Shown one piece after another: positions 24,073-31,632 of a DNA stretch of 43,186 nt. The DNA lies in NCBI GenBank assembly GCA_019418235.1, contig DYCH01000017.1:2762-45947 (forward strand). Reading direction: 5' to 3'. The position numbers and the translations under genes were made by a program. Origin of the DNA: Sutterella sp. Its GTDB lineage: Bacteria; Pseudomonadota; Gammaproteobacteria; Burkholderiales; Burkholderiaceae_F. Below the pieces are notes generated by a model. It ran no database searches. It was not told the origin of the DNA and worked only from the letters and a program-made list of their open reading frames with translations. Within the stretch, counting starts at the first letter, position 1. Every line of letters starts with the position of its first letter.

Positions 24073-25140
24073 TCACAAATGCATACCGCGGGCGTAAGGG
24101 CTCGGGAAGGCCACGCTCTCGTCACCTAATTCGAGCGCCGCTTGCCACCCCCAATGCGGGTTTAAAAGCATTGCACGACCGATATCGACCATGTCCGCCG
24201 TTTCTTGCACCAAAATGGTTTCCGCTTGAGCAGCATACTTAATCAAACCGCAACAAAGCGTGGGCATCCCCGTGGCTTCTTTCACCGCGCGAGCGTAAGG
24301 CAACTGATAACCGTATTGCACGTTGATTTTTTGATCAGGCGACAAGCCACCCGCAGAGACGTCTACAAATTCGCAGCCGTAGCGTTGAAGTTCTTTCACA
24401 AAAGTAATCGTCTCTTCAACGCTCCAACCACCCTCAATCCAATCGGTTGCCGAAACTCGAACGCCCACCGTCAATTGCGGAGCGGCTTCTTTAATCGCAA
24501 CAAAAACCATGAGCGGTAAGCGCATACGGTTTTCCAAGCTGCCTCCGAATTCGTCCGTGCGATGGTTCGTCAAGGGCGAAAGAAATTCGTGCATTAAATA
24601 GCCGTGTGCGCAGTGCAATTCGATGCCATCAAAACCGGCTTGTTGGGCTCGGAAGGCCGCAATAGAGAAGGCTTCGATAAGCTTATCAATCTCGGCTTTC
24701 GTCATCTCATGAGGCGCGCGGTGAGTCGGACTCAAGGCAATCGCTGAAGGTGCAGCCAATTCCCAACCGCCATCTTCAGGATTTAAATTGATGCCTCCTA
24801 AGGCACAACTTCCTTTACGACCGGCGTGACTTAATTGGATGATGACTTTCGTTTTGTCATCAATGTGACGCATGGTCGAAACCATTTCTCGCATAGCATC
24901 ACACTGATCATTGGTCCAAAGACCCAAGTCATAAGGGGTAATTCGACCCTCAGGGCAAACCGCCGTGGCTTCAACACACACTAAAGCGGCACCCGACTGA
25001 GCGAGTTTACCGTAGTGCACGTTGTGCCAAACATTGGGCATTCCGTCAGTGGCTTGGTACATGCACATTGGCGGAACAGAAATACGGTTTTGAAGCTCCA
25101 TGCCACCGATTTGGTAGGGGCTAAAAAGCTTAGTACGCAT
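24073..25140 (-). CDS. Old yellow enzyme-family NADPH dehydrogenase (YqjM/NamA type)
   Basis: This FMN enzyme reduces activated C=C bonds or nitro groups with NADPH. The 355-residue barrel has SVPPMCMYQATDG (the YqjM-type Cys in PMCMY near 25), QLSHAGRKG, the substrate His pair in ELHCAHGYLMHEFLSPLTNHRTDEFGG-type sequence, and the C-terminal SPYARGM Arg. These identify the thermophilic-like/NamA class rather than classic OYE. The ATG at 25140 has AAAGGAGAG seven bases upstream; the GTG at 25143 is less likely. It sits between ribE and ribH, so a flavin-dependent enzyme is placed inside the riboflavin genes. Confidence 0.93.
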   Translation of the reverse strand: MRTKLFSPYQIGGMELQNRISVPPMCMYQATDGMPNVWHNVHYGKLAQSGAALVCVEATAVCPEGRITPYDLGLWTNDQCDAMREMVSTMRHIDDKTKVIIQLSHAGRKGSCALGGINLNPEDGGWELAAPSAIALSPTHRAPHEMTKAEIDKLIEAFSIAAFRAQQAGFDGIELHCAHGYLMHEFLSPLTNHRTDEFGGSLENRMRLPLMVFVAIKEAAPQLTVGVRVSATDWIEGGWSVEETITFVKELQRYGCEFVDVSAGGLSPDQKINVQYGYQLPYARAVKEATGMPTLCCGLIKYAAQAETILVQETADMVDIGRAMLLNPHWGWQAALELGDESVAFPSPYARGMHL

Positions 25141-25177
25141 CACTGCTCTCCTTTCAAACTTTTTCTTTCGTTTGAGA

Positions 25178-25783
25178 TTATTGATTTTGAACCTTCAACA
25201 TGCGCTCAACGTAGCGAGCGATCGTGTCGATTTCCAAATTGATCGGATCTTGGGCTTTGAGGTGCTTAAGCGTCGTTACTTCGACCGTATGCGGAATCAA
25301 ATTAATGGAAACATTCGTCCCATCTTCCGTATCCACAACGTCATTAATCGTCAAGGACACACCATTGACCGTAATCGAACCCTTGTAGGCTAAATAGGGA
25401 CTCAAGGGTTTAGGTGCATGCACGACCAAATGCCAGCTCTCAGCCTTGGGTTCCATCACCACAACGTGACCCACACCATCAACGTGACCGGAAACGATGT
25501 GACCGTCTAAACGATCCCCTACGCGAAGGGCTTTTTCTAAGTTCACTTCGCCAGCCTTATGAAGACCCGTCGTTTTAGACAAGCTCTCGGCCGAGACTTC
25601 GATCTTAAACGTATCACCGTCAATGGCCACCACCGTCATGCAGGCGCCGTTCACAGCAATGGAGTCACCCACTTGAACCGTTTCCAGACCCAAGGTCGGT
25701 GCATCAATCGTTAATCGAACGCCGTCACCCAATGTTTCGGGTTCACGCACTTGACCGATGGCTTGAATAATGCCGGTAAACAT
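25178..25783 (-). CDS. ribE: Riboflavin synthase, alpha subunit
   Basis: It dismutates two lumazines into riboflavin. The 201-residue protein has the two lumazine-binding barrel repeats, beginning MFTGIIQAIGQV and, in the second half, GHIVSGHVDGVGHV. NGACMTV and NGVSLTIN are the matching loops of the two repeats. It follows ribD by three bases. The gene is called ribC or ribE in different species. No FMN riboswitch is visible in the short upstream spaces. Confidence 0.96.
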   Translation of the reverse strand: MFTGIIQAIGQVREPETLGDGVRLTIDAPTLGLETVQVGDSIAVNGACMTVVAIDGDTFKIEVSAESLSKTTGLHKAGEVNLEKALRVGDRLDGHIVSGHVDGVGHVVVMEPKAESWHLVVHAPKPLSPYLAYKGSITVNGVSLTINDVVDTEDGTNVSINLIPHTVEVTTLKHLKAQDPINLEIDTIARYVERMLKVQNQ

Positions 25784-25786
25784 CGT

Positions 25787-26881
25787 CTATTTTTCCTTTC
25801 TTGTTAAAACTAAACGCACATCGTCGCCGATTTTATCAGCGCTTTGGATATGCCAAGAATCGATTTGATTTAAATGGGTCGCAGCGGGTAAATCAAACGC
25901 ACCCCGTCCTTGACCTAAAAATTTAGGTGCCGTATAAAGAAGCACTTCGTCGACCAAATCCGCGGTCAACAATGCCCCATTAAGTGTTGCGCCGGCCTCC
26001 ACATGCACATCATTAATGTGACGCCTTGCAAGCTCCATCAATAAGGCTTTCAAATCCACTTGTCCGCCATCATTGGGGAAACTCAAAACTTCAGCGCCAC
26101 GCTCGGTTAATGCCAAAGCTTTCTCGTCATTTTTTTCGGCACACACCACAAGCACTTGACCGTCGTCGAAAATGCGAGCTTCGGGACTGACTCGAAGGTG
26201 AGAATCCACCAACACTTTCAAGGGTTGGCGGTCAGCCAATTGACCATTAAAACGGACATTCATTTGAGGATTGTCAGCCAAAACCGTACCGATCCCCGTC
26301 AAAACGGCGCCTGAATAACTGCGATAACGATGACCGTCGTTTCGGGCATCCGGCCCCGTAATCCATTGACTTTCACCATTGGGAAGCGCCGTAAAGCCAT
26401 CCATGCTCATGGCAACTTTCAGGCGAACCCAAGGGCGGTGCTGCGTCATCTGCGTCATGAAACCGGCATTGATTTGCCAAGCTTCTTTTTCCAAAATGCC
26501 CGTCGTTACCTCAATGCCACTGTCTTTGAGCATGGCCACACCACGTCCGGCCACAAGCGGATTGGGATCCAAACAAGCAATCACCACTCGGGCGACTTTT
26601 TCTTTAATTAAGCGTAAAGCGCAAGGCGGAGTTCGTCCGTAATGAGAGCAGGGCTCTAACGTCACATACGCGGTAGCACCTTCAAGGCTATGCCCTTGAC
26701 GCAAGGCATCTTTAACCGCTTGGATTTCAGCGTGATCGCTCCCCACGGCTTGCGTAAAGCCCTGTCCCAATAAGACATCATCTTTGACAAAGACACACCC
26801 CACACTAGGGTTAGGCGGGCTAATGGGGCGAGCAAACTCCGCAAGAGCCAGAGCTTGTCGCATCCAATCAATATCTGTCAT
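25787..26881 (-). CDS. ribD: Bifunctional riboflavin biosynthesis deaminase/reductase
   Basis: RibD deaminates the pyrimidine and then reduces the ribosyl side chain. In the 364-residue protein the N-terminal deaminase (1-145) has its zinc site: His50 and Glu52 in GSDHAEIQ, Cys78 and Cys87 in LEPCSHYGRTPPC. The C-terminal reductase (about 150-360) has RLKVAMSMDGFTAL, the SQWITGPDARNDGHRYR segment and VHVEAGATLNGALL. Its ATG overlaps the nrdR stop (TAATG), so the two are coupled. Confidence 0.96.
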   Translation of the reverse strand: MTDIDWMRQALALAEFARPISPPNPSVGCVFVKDDVLLGQGFTQAVGSDHAEIQAVKDALRQGHSLEGATAYVTLEPCSHYGRTPPCALRLIKEKVARVVIACLDPNPLVAGRGVAMLKDSGIEVTTGILEKEAWQINAGFMTQMTQHRPWVRLKVAMSMDGFTALPNGESQWITGPDARNDGHRYRSYSGAVLTGIGTVLADNPQMNVRFNGQLADRQPLKVLVDSHLRVSPEARIFDDGQVLVVCAEKNDEKALALTERGAEVLSFPNDGGQVDLKALLMELARRHINDVHVEAGATLNGALLTADLVDEVLLYTAPKFLGQGRGAFDLPAATHLNQIDSWHIQSADKIGDDVRLVLTRKEK

Positions 26882-27324
26882 TAAACTTCTCGAGCAGCGT
26901 CGGCAAACTTCTTCACGTCTTCGAAGTTACGGTACACACTGGCAAAACGCACATAAGCGACTTTATCCAACATACGTAACTGATCCATCACCAATTCGCC
27001 CAAACGATCACTGCGAATTTCACGTTCCCCTAAAGCGAGCATCTTTTGTTCAATGCGATTGACGGCTTCATCAATACGTTCACGGGACACGGGGCGCTTG
27101 CGAAGCGCTAACATCATGGAGGCACGAAGTTTACTTTGGTCGTATTCGCAGCGACCGCCACCACGCTTAATGATAGAAGGCATGGACAATTCCACACGTT
27201 CATAGGTGGTGAAGCGCTTCTCACAATTTAAACAACGGCGACGGCGACGAATCGTCGTACCGTCTTCGCTTGTGCGCGAATCAATGACCTGTGTTTGTTC
27301 ATGTTTGCAAAACGGACAAAACAT
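26881..27324 (-). CDS. nrdR: Transcriptional repressor NrdR
   Basis: NrdR senses ATP/dATP and represses ribonucleotide reductase genes. The 147-residue protein has a zinc ribbon with Cys3, Cys6, Cys31 and Cys34 (CPFC and CLNC) and an ATP-cone from about 48 to 135 (IIKRGGGRCEYDQSKL, then the conserved VAYVRFASVYRNFEDV). It is the first gene of the nrdR-ribD-ribE run, an order found in many proteobacteria. No nrd gene is in the window. Confidence 0.97.
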   Translation of the reverse strand: MFCPFCKHEQTQVIDSRTSEDGTTIRRRRRCLNCEKRFTTYERVELSMPSIIKRGGGRCEYDQSKLRASMMLALRKRPVSRERIDEAVNRIEQKMLALGEREIRSDRLGELVMDQLRMLDKVAYVRFASVYRNFEDVKKFADAAREV

Positions 27325-27395
27325 AACATTCTCCGGTTAGATGTCTCGCCGACAATTCTTAAAAACACAAGATATTGCGGGAAACCGATGTTTCA

Positions 27396-27406
27396 TTGTA
27401 CCGCCT
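27396..27406. repeat. 11-bp direct repeat, distal copy (past the DUF4143 ATPase 2 stop)
   Basis: TGTACCGCCTC occurs here and again at 28723-28733, so the two copies bracket the ATPase ORF in the same orientation. The remainder of 27325-27430 shows no gene. Confidence 0.55.
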
Positions 27407-27430
27407 CACCATCTTTTGTGGTCAAACTTT

Positions 27431-28684
27431 TTACAACACCAAACTTTTATCATCTAGCAAGAAATCGAAAATATTCATGAAGACCACTCCGTCTTCGTTT
27501 TGATACTTCTTAATGGGATCTTCAGTAATAACAAATTTTTGGAAACTGTCATTAATAAGATTTAAAGAACGCAATTCTTGTTCGCGCTTTTCTTGTGTTG
27601 GCAGACGCAATGCCGATTGAATGTAGCAACGCTTACTGCCTTGATTGCAAACAAAATCCACTTCCAAATATTTCCGTTGACTGACGCCCTTGTCATTTTT
27701 TGTATTAAAGATGACAGAACCCACATCAACCGACATCCCACGCAAACGAAGTTCGTTGTAAATGAGATTTTCCATTAAATGCGTCACTTCAAATTGACGG
27801 AAATTTAATCGGGCGTTTCTCAATCCCAAGTCTTCAAAATAATATTTTGACGGCGTTGAAATGTATTTTTTCCCCTTAATATCGTAACGAACCGACTTTT
27901 CGATCATGAAGGCGTCTTGCAATATCTCAAGGTACGTTTGGATCGTTTGGGCCGAAATTGACGCATTTTTTGTCGATTTGAATGTGTTTGACAGTTTGGT
28001 CGGATTCGTCAATCCGCCAATGGAAGAAGCCATAATGTCAATCAACTCATCCAATTCAGGATCATTTTTAATGGCGTATCGCTCTTTAATATCCTTCAAA
28101 TAGGTCGTTTCAAAAAGATTGCGTAAATACTCCCTTTTTTCTCGATCATCTTTGAAATCGACAATTTTTGGTAACCCACCAAAGGTAAGATAGTCTTCCA
28201 ACGCCTCTTCACGAGTACCATTGAAAACCGAGAAGAATTCTTTAAAACTCAATGGATGAATCCTAATCTCGCAACCCCGTCCGCGAAATTCCGTCACAAC
28301 GTCCTTTGACAAGAATTTTGAATTGCTCCCTGTCACATAGACGTCCGCATTTTTGACTTTCAAATAGCTATTAAGAACGTCTTCAAAGTCTTTAACGTGC
28401 TGCACTTCGTCCAACAACACATAATGCATTTCATCGTCTGACAAATGGTTGTCAATATGGGCTAATAGAGCATCGGGATCTCGGAGGGCTTTATTGCGAC
28501 GATCTTCAAAATCAATCTTAATAATGTGTTTGTCATCAACGCCGTTATCTTTTAAATGGGAAGCAAAAAGCTCGAACAAAAGCGTCGATTTCCCACAACG
28601 ACGAATACCGGTGACAATCTTGATCATGCCGTTATGTTTAGCGGCAATCAATTTATTTAAAGGCACTTCTCTTTTGATCATCAT
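27431..28684 (-). CDS. AAA_14 / DUF4143 family ATP-binding protein (copy 2)
   Basis: This 417-residue relative of the protein at 5518-6699 has Walker A GIRRCGKSTLL (about 26-36), Walker B MHYVLLDEVQHV, YVTGSNSKFLSKD, and a DUF4143 half ending with LEVDFVCNQGSKRCYIQSALRL. As in copy 1, the position of the catalytic E-x-K of a PD-(D/E)XK-like fold is Q-x-A. Both copies also end in a DFLL-DD-type tail. It starts with two consecutive ATG codons (28684, 28681) that lack a ribosome site; the better AGGAAGGA is 20 bases away. A strong GGAGG instead serves an in-frame ATG 13 codons upstream (28723) that is stopped after three codons. The gene lies alone between nrdR and PEBP. Function unknown. Confidence 0.83.
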   Translation of the reverse strand: MMIKREVPLNKLIAAKHNGMIKIVTGIRRCGKSTLLFELFASHLKDNGVDDKHIIKIDFEDRRNKALRDPDALLAHIDNHLSDDEMHYVLLDEVQHVKDFEDVLNSYLKVKNADVYVTGSNSKFLSKDVVTEFRGRGCEIRIHPLSFKEFFSVFNGTREEALEDYLTFGGLPKIVDFKDDREKREYLRNLFETTYLKDIKERYAIKNDPELDELIDIMASSIGGLTNPTKLSNTFKSTKNASISAQTIQTYLEILQDAFMIEKSVRYDIKGKKYISTPSKYYFEDLGLRNARLNFRQFEVTHLMENLIYNELRLRGMSVDVGSVIFNTKNDKGVSQRKYLEVDFVCNQGSKRCYIQSALRLPTQEKREQELRSLNLINDSFQKFVITEDPIKKYQNEDGVVFMNIFDFLLDDKSLVL

Positions 28685-28711
28685 TCGTTTCGGAACAAAA
28701 GTCCTTCCTAC

Positions 28712-28723
28712 TCAAAGACCCAT
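28712..28723 (-). other. Three-codon leader ORF, or nonsense-interrupted start, of DUF4143 ATPase 2
   Basis: On the minus strand GGAGG stands six bases before ATG-GGT-CTT-TGA. This ATG is in the ATPase frame, 13 codons before the accepted start. It is either a minimal leader ORF, like the one before copy 1, or an earlier start closed by a stop mutation. Confidence 0.4.
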
Positions 28724-28733
28724 GTACCGCCTC
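28723..28733. repeat. 11-bp direct repeat, proximal copy (upstream of DUF4143 ATPase 2)
   Basis: TGTACCGCCTC matches 27396-27406 exactly. Here the sequence includes, on the minus strand, the GGAGG and the last bases before the leader ATG. The paired copies could mark the edges of an inserted cassette or a duplicated leader. Confidence 0.55.
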
Positions 28734-28745
28734 CATTATTCTTTT

Positions 28746-28859
28746 TACGTAATATTTTTGCGTAAATACGCACTTTTACGTCACAGAACATCTTATCTTC
28801 AGCTCTAGTATATCCTTATCTACGTATTTTTTTTGCGTAAATACGCATTTTTACGTCAC
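28746..28859 (-). repeat. Two 39-bp direct repeats upstream of DUF4143 ATPase 2
   Basis: The copies are at 28746-28784 and 28821-28859, 75 bases apart start to start, and differ at about three positions. Each holds the dyad TGCGTA-AA-TACGCA plus outer TACGT and TTTTACGTCAC, so TACG half-sites recur at roughly 10- and 21-base steps. A minus-strand TATACT lies between the two copies. The pattern is that of a multi-site operator. Confidence 0.85.
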
Positions 28860-28888
28860 GAATTGCCAAATTTCAAAGTATTACCTTG

Positions 28889-28924
28889 AAAAAAAGCCTC
28901 CCACAGAGCAACTCTGAGAGAGGC
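28889..28924 (-). terminator. Rho-independent terminator past the PEBP gene and transposase relic
   Basis: On the minus strand GCCTC and CAGAG segments pair with CTCTG and GAGGC (28896-28908 with 28912-28924) around a three-base loop, followed by seven T. It probably ends the PEBP transcript. Confidence 0.8.
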
Positions 28925-28940
28925 ATGCTTACGCTCTGTT

Positions 28941-29114
28941 CTACTTGTTTCTAATGGAAATCTGAAATTGCTTTTCAGCCAAATCAACCATATAACGATA
29001 ACCTTCAGAACGCATTCTCTCTAACTCAAGAGCCTTTTTCAGTCTCTTGAGCTCCTTGATCCGCTCCTCTGCCGTCAACTTTTTAAATTGATCATCTTTC
29101 AAAGTATCAAATCC
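28941..29114 (-). pseudogene. Relic of an IS3-type transposase OrfA (C-terminal fragment)
   Basis: An open stretch of 57 codons, without a normal start, reads LTAEERIKELKRLKKALELE and then YRYMVDLAEKQFQISIRNK before the stop. Charged heptads followed by a MVDLAEKQFQI-IRNK tail resemble the end of IS3-family OrfA proteins. Nothing of the N-terminal helix-turn-helix or of OrfB is left. It lies between the PEBP gene and the DUF4143 repeats and suggests past transposition at this junction. A small unrelated coiled-coil protein is the alternative. Confidence 0.5.
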
Positions 29115-29128
29115 CTAGAAAACGAAAA

Positions 29129-29728
29129 TCAATGCTCTTGCAAACGCGGATTTAAACTGTAAATCCCTTGCAAAAGAGCCATGCCTAAGATGTGAGAGGC
29201 CATCGTTGCACGTACATCTTCCCAACGGGCCGTGTCAGGCAAACCAAGACTTTCCACATCAAGCGCATAAACCGCAAACTCGTAGCCATGCAGACGTGCG
29301 TCAAATCCCGGCGGGCAAGGACCATCGTAGCCACGATGAATTTCACCGTTGCGCGTGTAATCATTAAGTGCCTCGATACCGATGAATTTTGCAAAGGTTT
29401 TACCCGTTGTCTCATCCCCCACGCTGGCTTCACCCTTTTGAAGTTCAGAGACTTCCGGGCTGACATCCCAAACCAACCAATGCACAAAATCGCGACGCGG
29501 TTGATCTTCGGGGATTTCGCCCATTTCATTTAAAGCCTCACGGTTGGCCGGTACATCCGGATCCACGCAGGCAATCACCAAGGATTGTGTCCCTTCGGGC
29601 AAATTCGTCCAAACAAGATGCGGATTTAAATTCTCAGAAAGCGCAAACTGACCGTTGACTAAACGACCATAAGCGCATTCAGGCGGAATCCACTGACCGT
29701 GTTCAAAATCATGACTCATTAACTTCAT
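29129..29728 (-). CDS. PEBP / Raf-kinase-inhibitor-like protein (YbhB/YbcL family)
   Basis: This 199-residue protein has the phosphatidylethanolamine-binding fold: NLNPHLVWTNLPEGTQSLVI (34-53), CVDPDVP (about 55-61), FVHWLVWDVSP and YDGPCPPGFDARLHGYEFAVYALD. These build the small anion pocket (Asp-x-Asp-x-Pro and His). The bacterial role is unknown; no signal peptide is present. AGGAG lies seven bases before the ATG. It is ten bases downstream of dtd and probably co-transcribed with it. Confidence 0.92.
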   Translation of the reverse strand: MKLMSHDFEHGQWIPPECAYGRLVNGQFALSENLNPHLVWTNLPEGTQSLVIACVDPDVPANREALNEMGEIPEDQPRRDFVHWLVWDVSPEVSELQKGEASVGDETTGKTFAKFIGIEALNDYTRNGEIHRGYDGPCPPGFDARLHGYEFAVYALDVESLGLPDTARWEDVRATMASHILGMALLQGIYSLNPRLQEH

Positions 29729-29738
29729 GATGGATCTC

Positions 29739-30176
29739 CTAAACTTCCAACCAAATCGTCACTGGCCCGTCATTGACAAGCCCCACTTGCATGTGAGCAC
29801 CAAATTCTCCCGTCCCAACCTTCAAGGGCGACTGACGGACAGCGCTCACAAAATGTTCATACAGGCGCTCTCCCACATCGGGGGCGGCTGCCGGCGTAAA
29901 ACTCGGACGCAAACCACGGGAAGTGTCAGCCGCTAACGTAAATTGTGAAACCACTAAGAGTTCACCACCGACGTCAGAGATGCTCTTATTCATTTTGCCG
30001 TTTTCGTCTTCAAAAATGCGATAGGCCAATATTTTCTTAGCAAGTTTCTCAGCATTTTCTTCCGTATCTTCGCGTTGCGCGCAGACCAAAACCAAAAGGC
30101 CTTTACCGACTTCGCCAATGACCTTCCCATCCACCGTCACTCGGGCTTCGCTTACGCGTTGCAATAATCCAATCAT
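29739..30176 (-). CDS. dtd: D-aminoacyl-tRNA deacylase
   Basis: Dtd frees tRNAs wrongly charged with D-amino acids or glycine. The 145-residue protein has MIGLLQRVSEARVTVDG at the N-terminus, the active-site SQFTLAADTSRGLRPSF (about 78-94) and the C-terminal NDGPVTIWLEV with the Gly-cisPro motif. I take the ATG at 30176, preceded by AAAGGA; the longer reading from 30224 adds 16 residues absent from the family. It follows tyrS, whose D-Tyr-tRNA by-product it can clear, but a terminator stands between them. Confidence 0.95.
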   Translation of the reverse strand: MIGLLQRVSEARVTVDGKVIGEVGKGLLVLVCAQREDTEENAEKLAKKILAYRIFEDENGKMNKSISDVGGELLVVSQFTLAADTSRGLRPSFTPAAAPDVGERLYEHFVSAVRQSPLKVGTGEFGAHMQVGLVNDGPVTIWLEV

Positions 30177-30193
30177 CAAAACGTCCTTTTGCG

Positions 30194-30238
30194 AAAAAAG
30201 CCAAGAGGCAGCAACTTCAGGCAACCGTCTTGGCTTTT
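30194..30238 (-). terminator. Rho-independent terminator of tyrS
   Basis: AAAAGCCAAGA (30196-30206) pairs with TCTTGGCTTTT (30228-30238), and the minus strand runs on into six T. It lies 20 bases past the tyrS stop and just before dtd, so dtd depends on read-through or a promoter within this gap. Confidence 0.85.
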
Positions 30239-30258
30239 CTTTTAAGGTTCGAGAAAAA

Positions 30259-31497
30259 TTAGCGAACCGTCACCTTAGCCCACTTACGCTTGCCCACTTG
30301 CAAAACGTAGGTGCCGGCGGTCAACTTCAAACCGCGATCTTCAATGCGTTCACCATCAATACGAACAGCCTTTTGATCAATGTTACGGTTAGCTTCACTC
30401 ACAGACGGGCAAAGACCGGCTTCTTTAATCAGTTTGCCGATACCGATTTCGCCACCATCAGAGGCCACCGTCACTTCTTCAATGTCAGAAGGCATTTCGC
30501 CACCACGGAAGCGATTGTTAAATTCAACTTCGGCGGCGTCAGCAGCGGCGGCATCATGGAAGCGCGTCACGATTTCCTTAGCCAACATCACCTTGGCGTC
30601 ACGCGGATTGCGACCTTCGCTGCATTCCTTCTTCAATTGCGTGAGTTCAGCATTACTGCGAAGACTCAACAAATCGTACCAGTCCCACATCAAGGAGTCG
30701 GACACGGACATCACCTTACCAAACATATCGTTCGGAGCATCCGTAATACCGATGTAGTTGTGCTTAGACTTACTCATCTTATTGACGCCATCTAAGCCCA
30801 CCAACAAGGGCATCGTCAAAATGCATTGAGCTTCTTGATCGTATTGACGTTGCAATTCACGACCGACCAAAAGGTTAAAGCGTTGGTCAGAGCCACCCAA
30901 TTCCAAATCGGCCTTCAATGCAACGCTATCGTAGCCTTGCATCAAGGGATAGAGAAGTTCGTGCATGGCAATCGGAGCATTTTCAGCGTAACGCTTAGCG
31001 AAGTCATCACGCTCAAGCAAACGAGCCAAAGTGTAACGAGATGCTAAACGGATCATGTCCGTTGCTGACATCTTGTCAGACCATTCGGAGTTGTAACGAA
31101 TTTCGGTCTTCTCGCGATCCAAAATCAAACTGGCTTGATCCAAATAGGTCTTGGCGTTAATTTCAATTTGCTCACGGGACAAGGGCGGACGCGTCACGTT
31201 ACGACCGGAGGGGTCGCCGATGGCAGCCGTAAAGTCACCGATCAAGAAAATGACCGTGTGGCCCAAATCTTGCAATTGACGCAACTTGTTTAACACCACC
31301 GTGTGACCGATGTGGATGTCCGGTGCCGTGGGGTCTAAGCCCAATTTGCAGCGCAACGGCACACCCGTGGCCATGGAGCGGGCAAGCTTTTGTTCAAAAT
31401 CGCTTTCGACCAATAGCGTATCAACGCCACGCTTGATCGTTGCCAACGCTTCCTTCACCTCAGGGGTCACAGGAAATTTCTTTTCAGATTCGCTCAT
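30259..31497 (-). CDS. tyrS: Tyrosyl-tRNA synthetase
   Basis: TyrS charges tRNA-Tyr. The 412-residue class I enzyme has PDIHIGHTVVLNKL with HIGH at 62-65, the tyrosine pocket including GSDQRFNLLVGRE, KMSKSKHNYIG near 240-250, and a C-terminal S4 RNA-binding domain (about 345-410). The length and the HIGH variant belong to the TyrRZ-like subgroup common in betaproteobacteria. I use the ATG at 31497, with GAGG five bases upstream, over the GTG at 31500. It is divergent from the M23 peptidase gene. Confidence 0.97.
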   Translation of the reverse strand: MSESEKKFPVTPEVKEALATIKRGVDTLLVESDFEQKLARSMATGVPLRCKLGLDPTAPDIHIGHTVVLNKLRQLQDLGHTVIFLIGDFTAAIGDPSGRNVTRPPLSREQIEINAKTYLDQASLILDREKTEIRYNSEWSDKMSATDMIRLASRYTLARLLERDDFAKRYAENAPIAMHELLYPLMQGYDSVALKADLELGGSDQRFNLLVGRELQRQYDQEAQCILTMPLLVGLDGVNKMSKSKHNYIGITDAPNDMFGKVMSVSDSLMWDWYDLLSLRSNAELTQLKKECSEGRNPRDAKVMLAKEIVTRFHDAAAADAAEVEFNNRFRGGEMPSDIEEVTVASDGGEIGIGKLIKEAGLCPSVSEANRNIDQKAVRIDGERIEDRGLKLTAGTYVLQVGKRKWAKVTVR

Positions 31498-31632
31498 CAC
31501 AACCTCGAAAAACTTTTACAAAAAAATCAAAGTCCTAAAAAAGATAAAAGCGGGCGAAATCCTCTATTTAAGGTAAAATACGCCTCATCTTCTTTTACCG
31601 TAACGACTTATTGTAGTCTATCCAAGCTGTCA

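Noticed and set aside
22000..27324. TPP or FMN riboswitch in the thiamine/riboflavin genes
   Set aside because: Gaps are very short or overlapping, and none holds the conserved riboswitch core that I could recognise.
27337..27395. 19-codon minus-strand ORF before nrdR with GAGGCGG upstream
   Set aside because: Too short and without recognisable features; its ribosome-site-like sequence is the distal copy of the 11-bp repeat.
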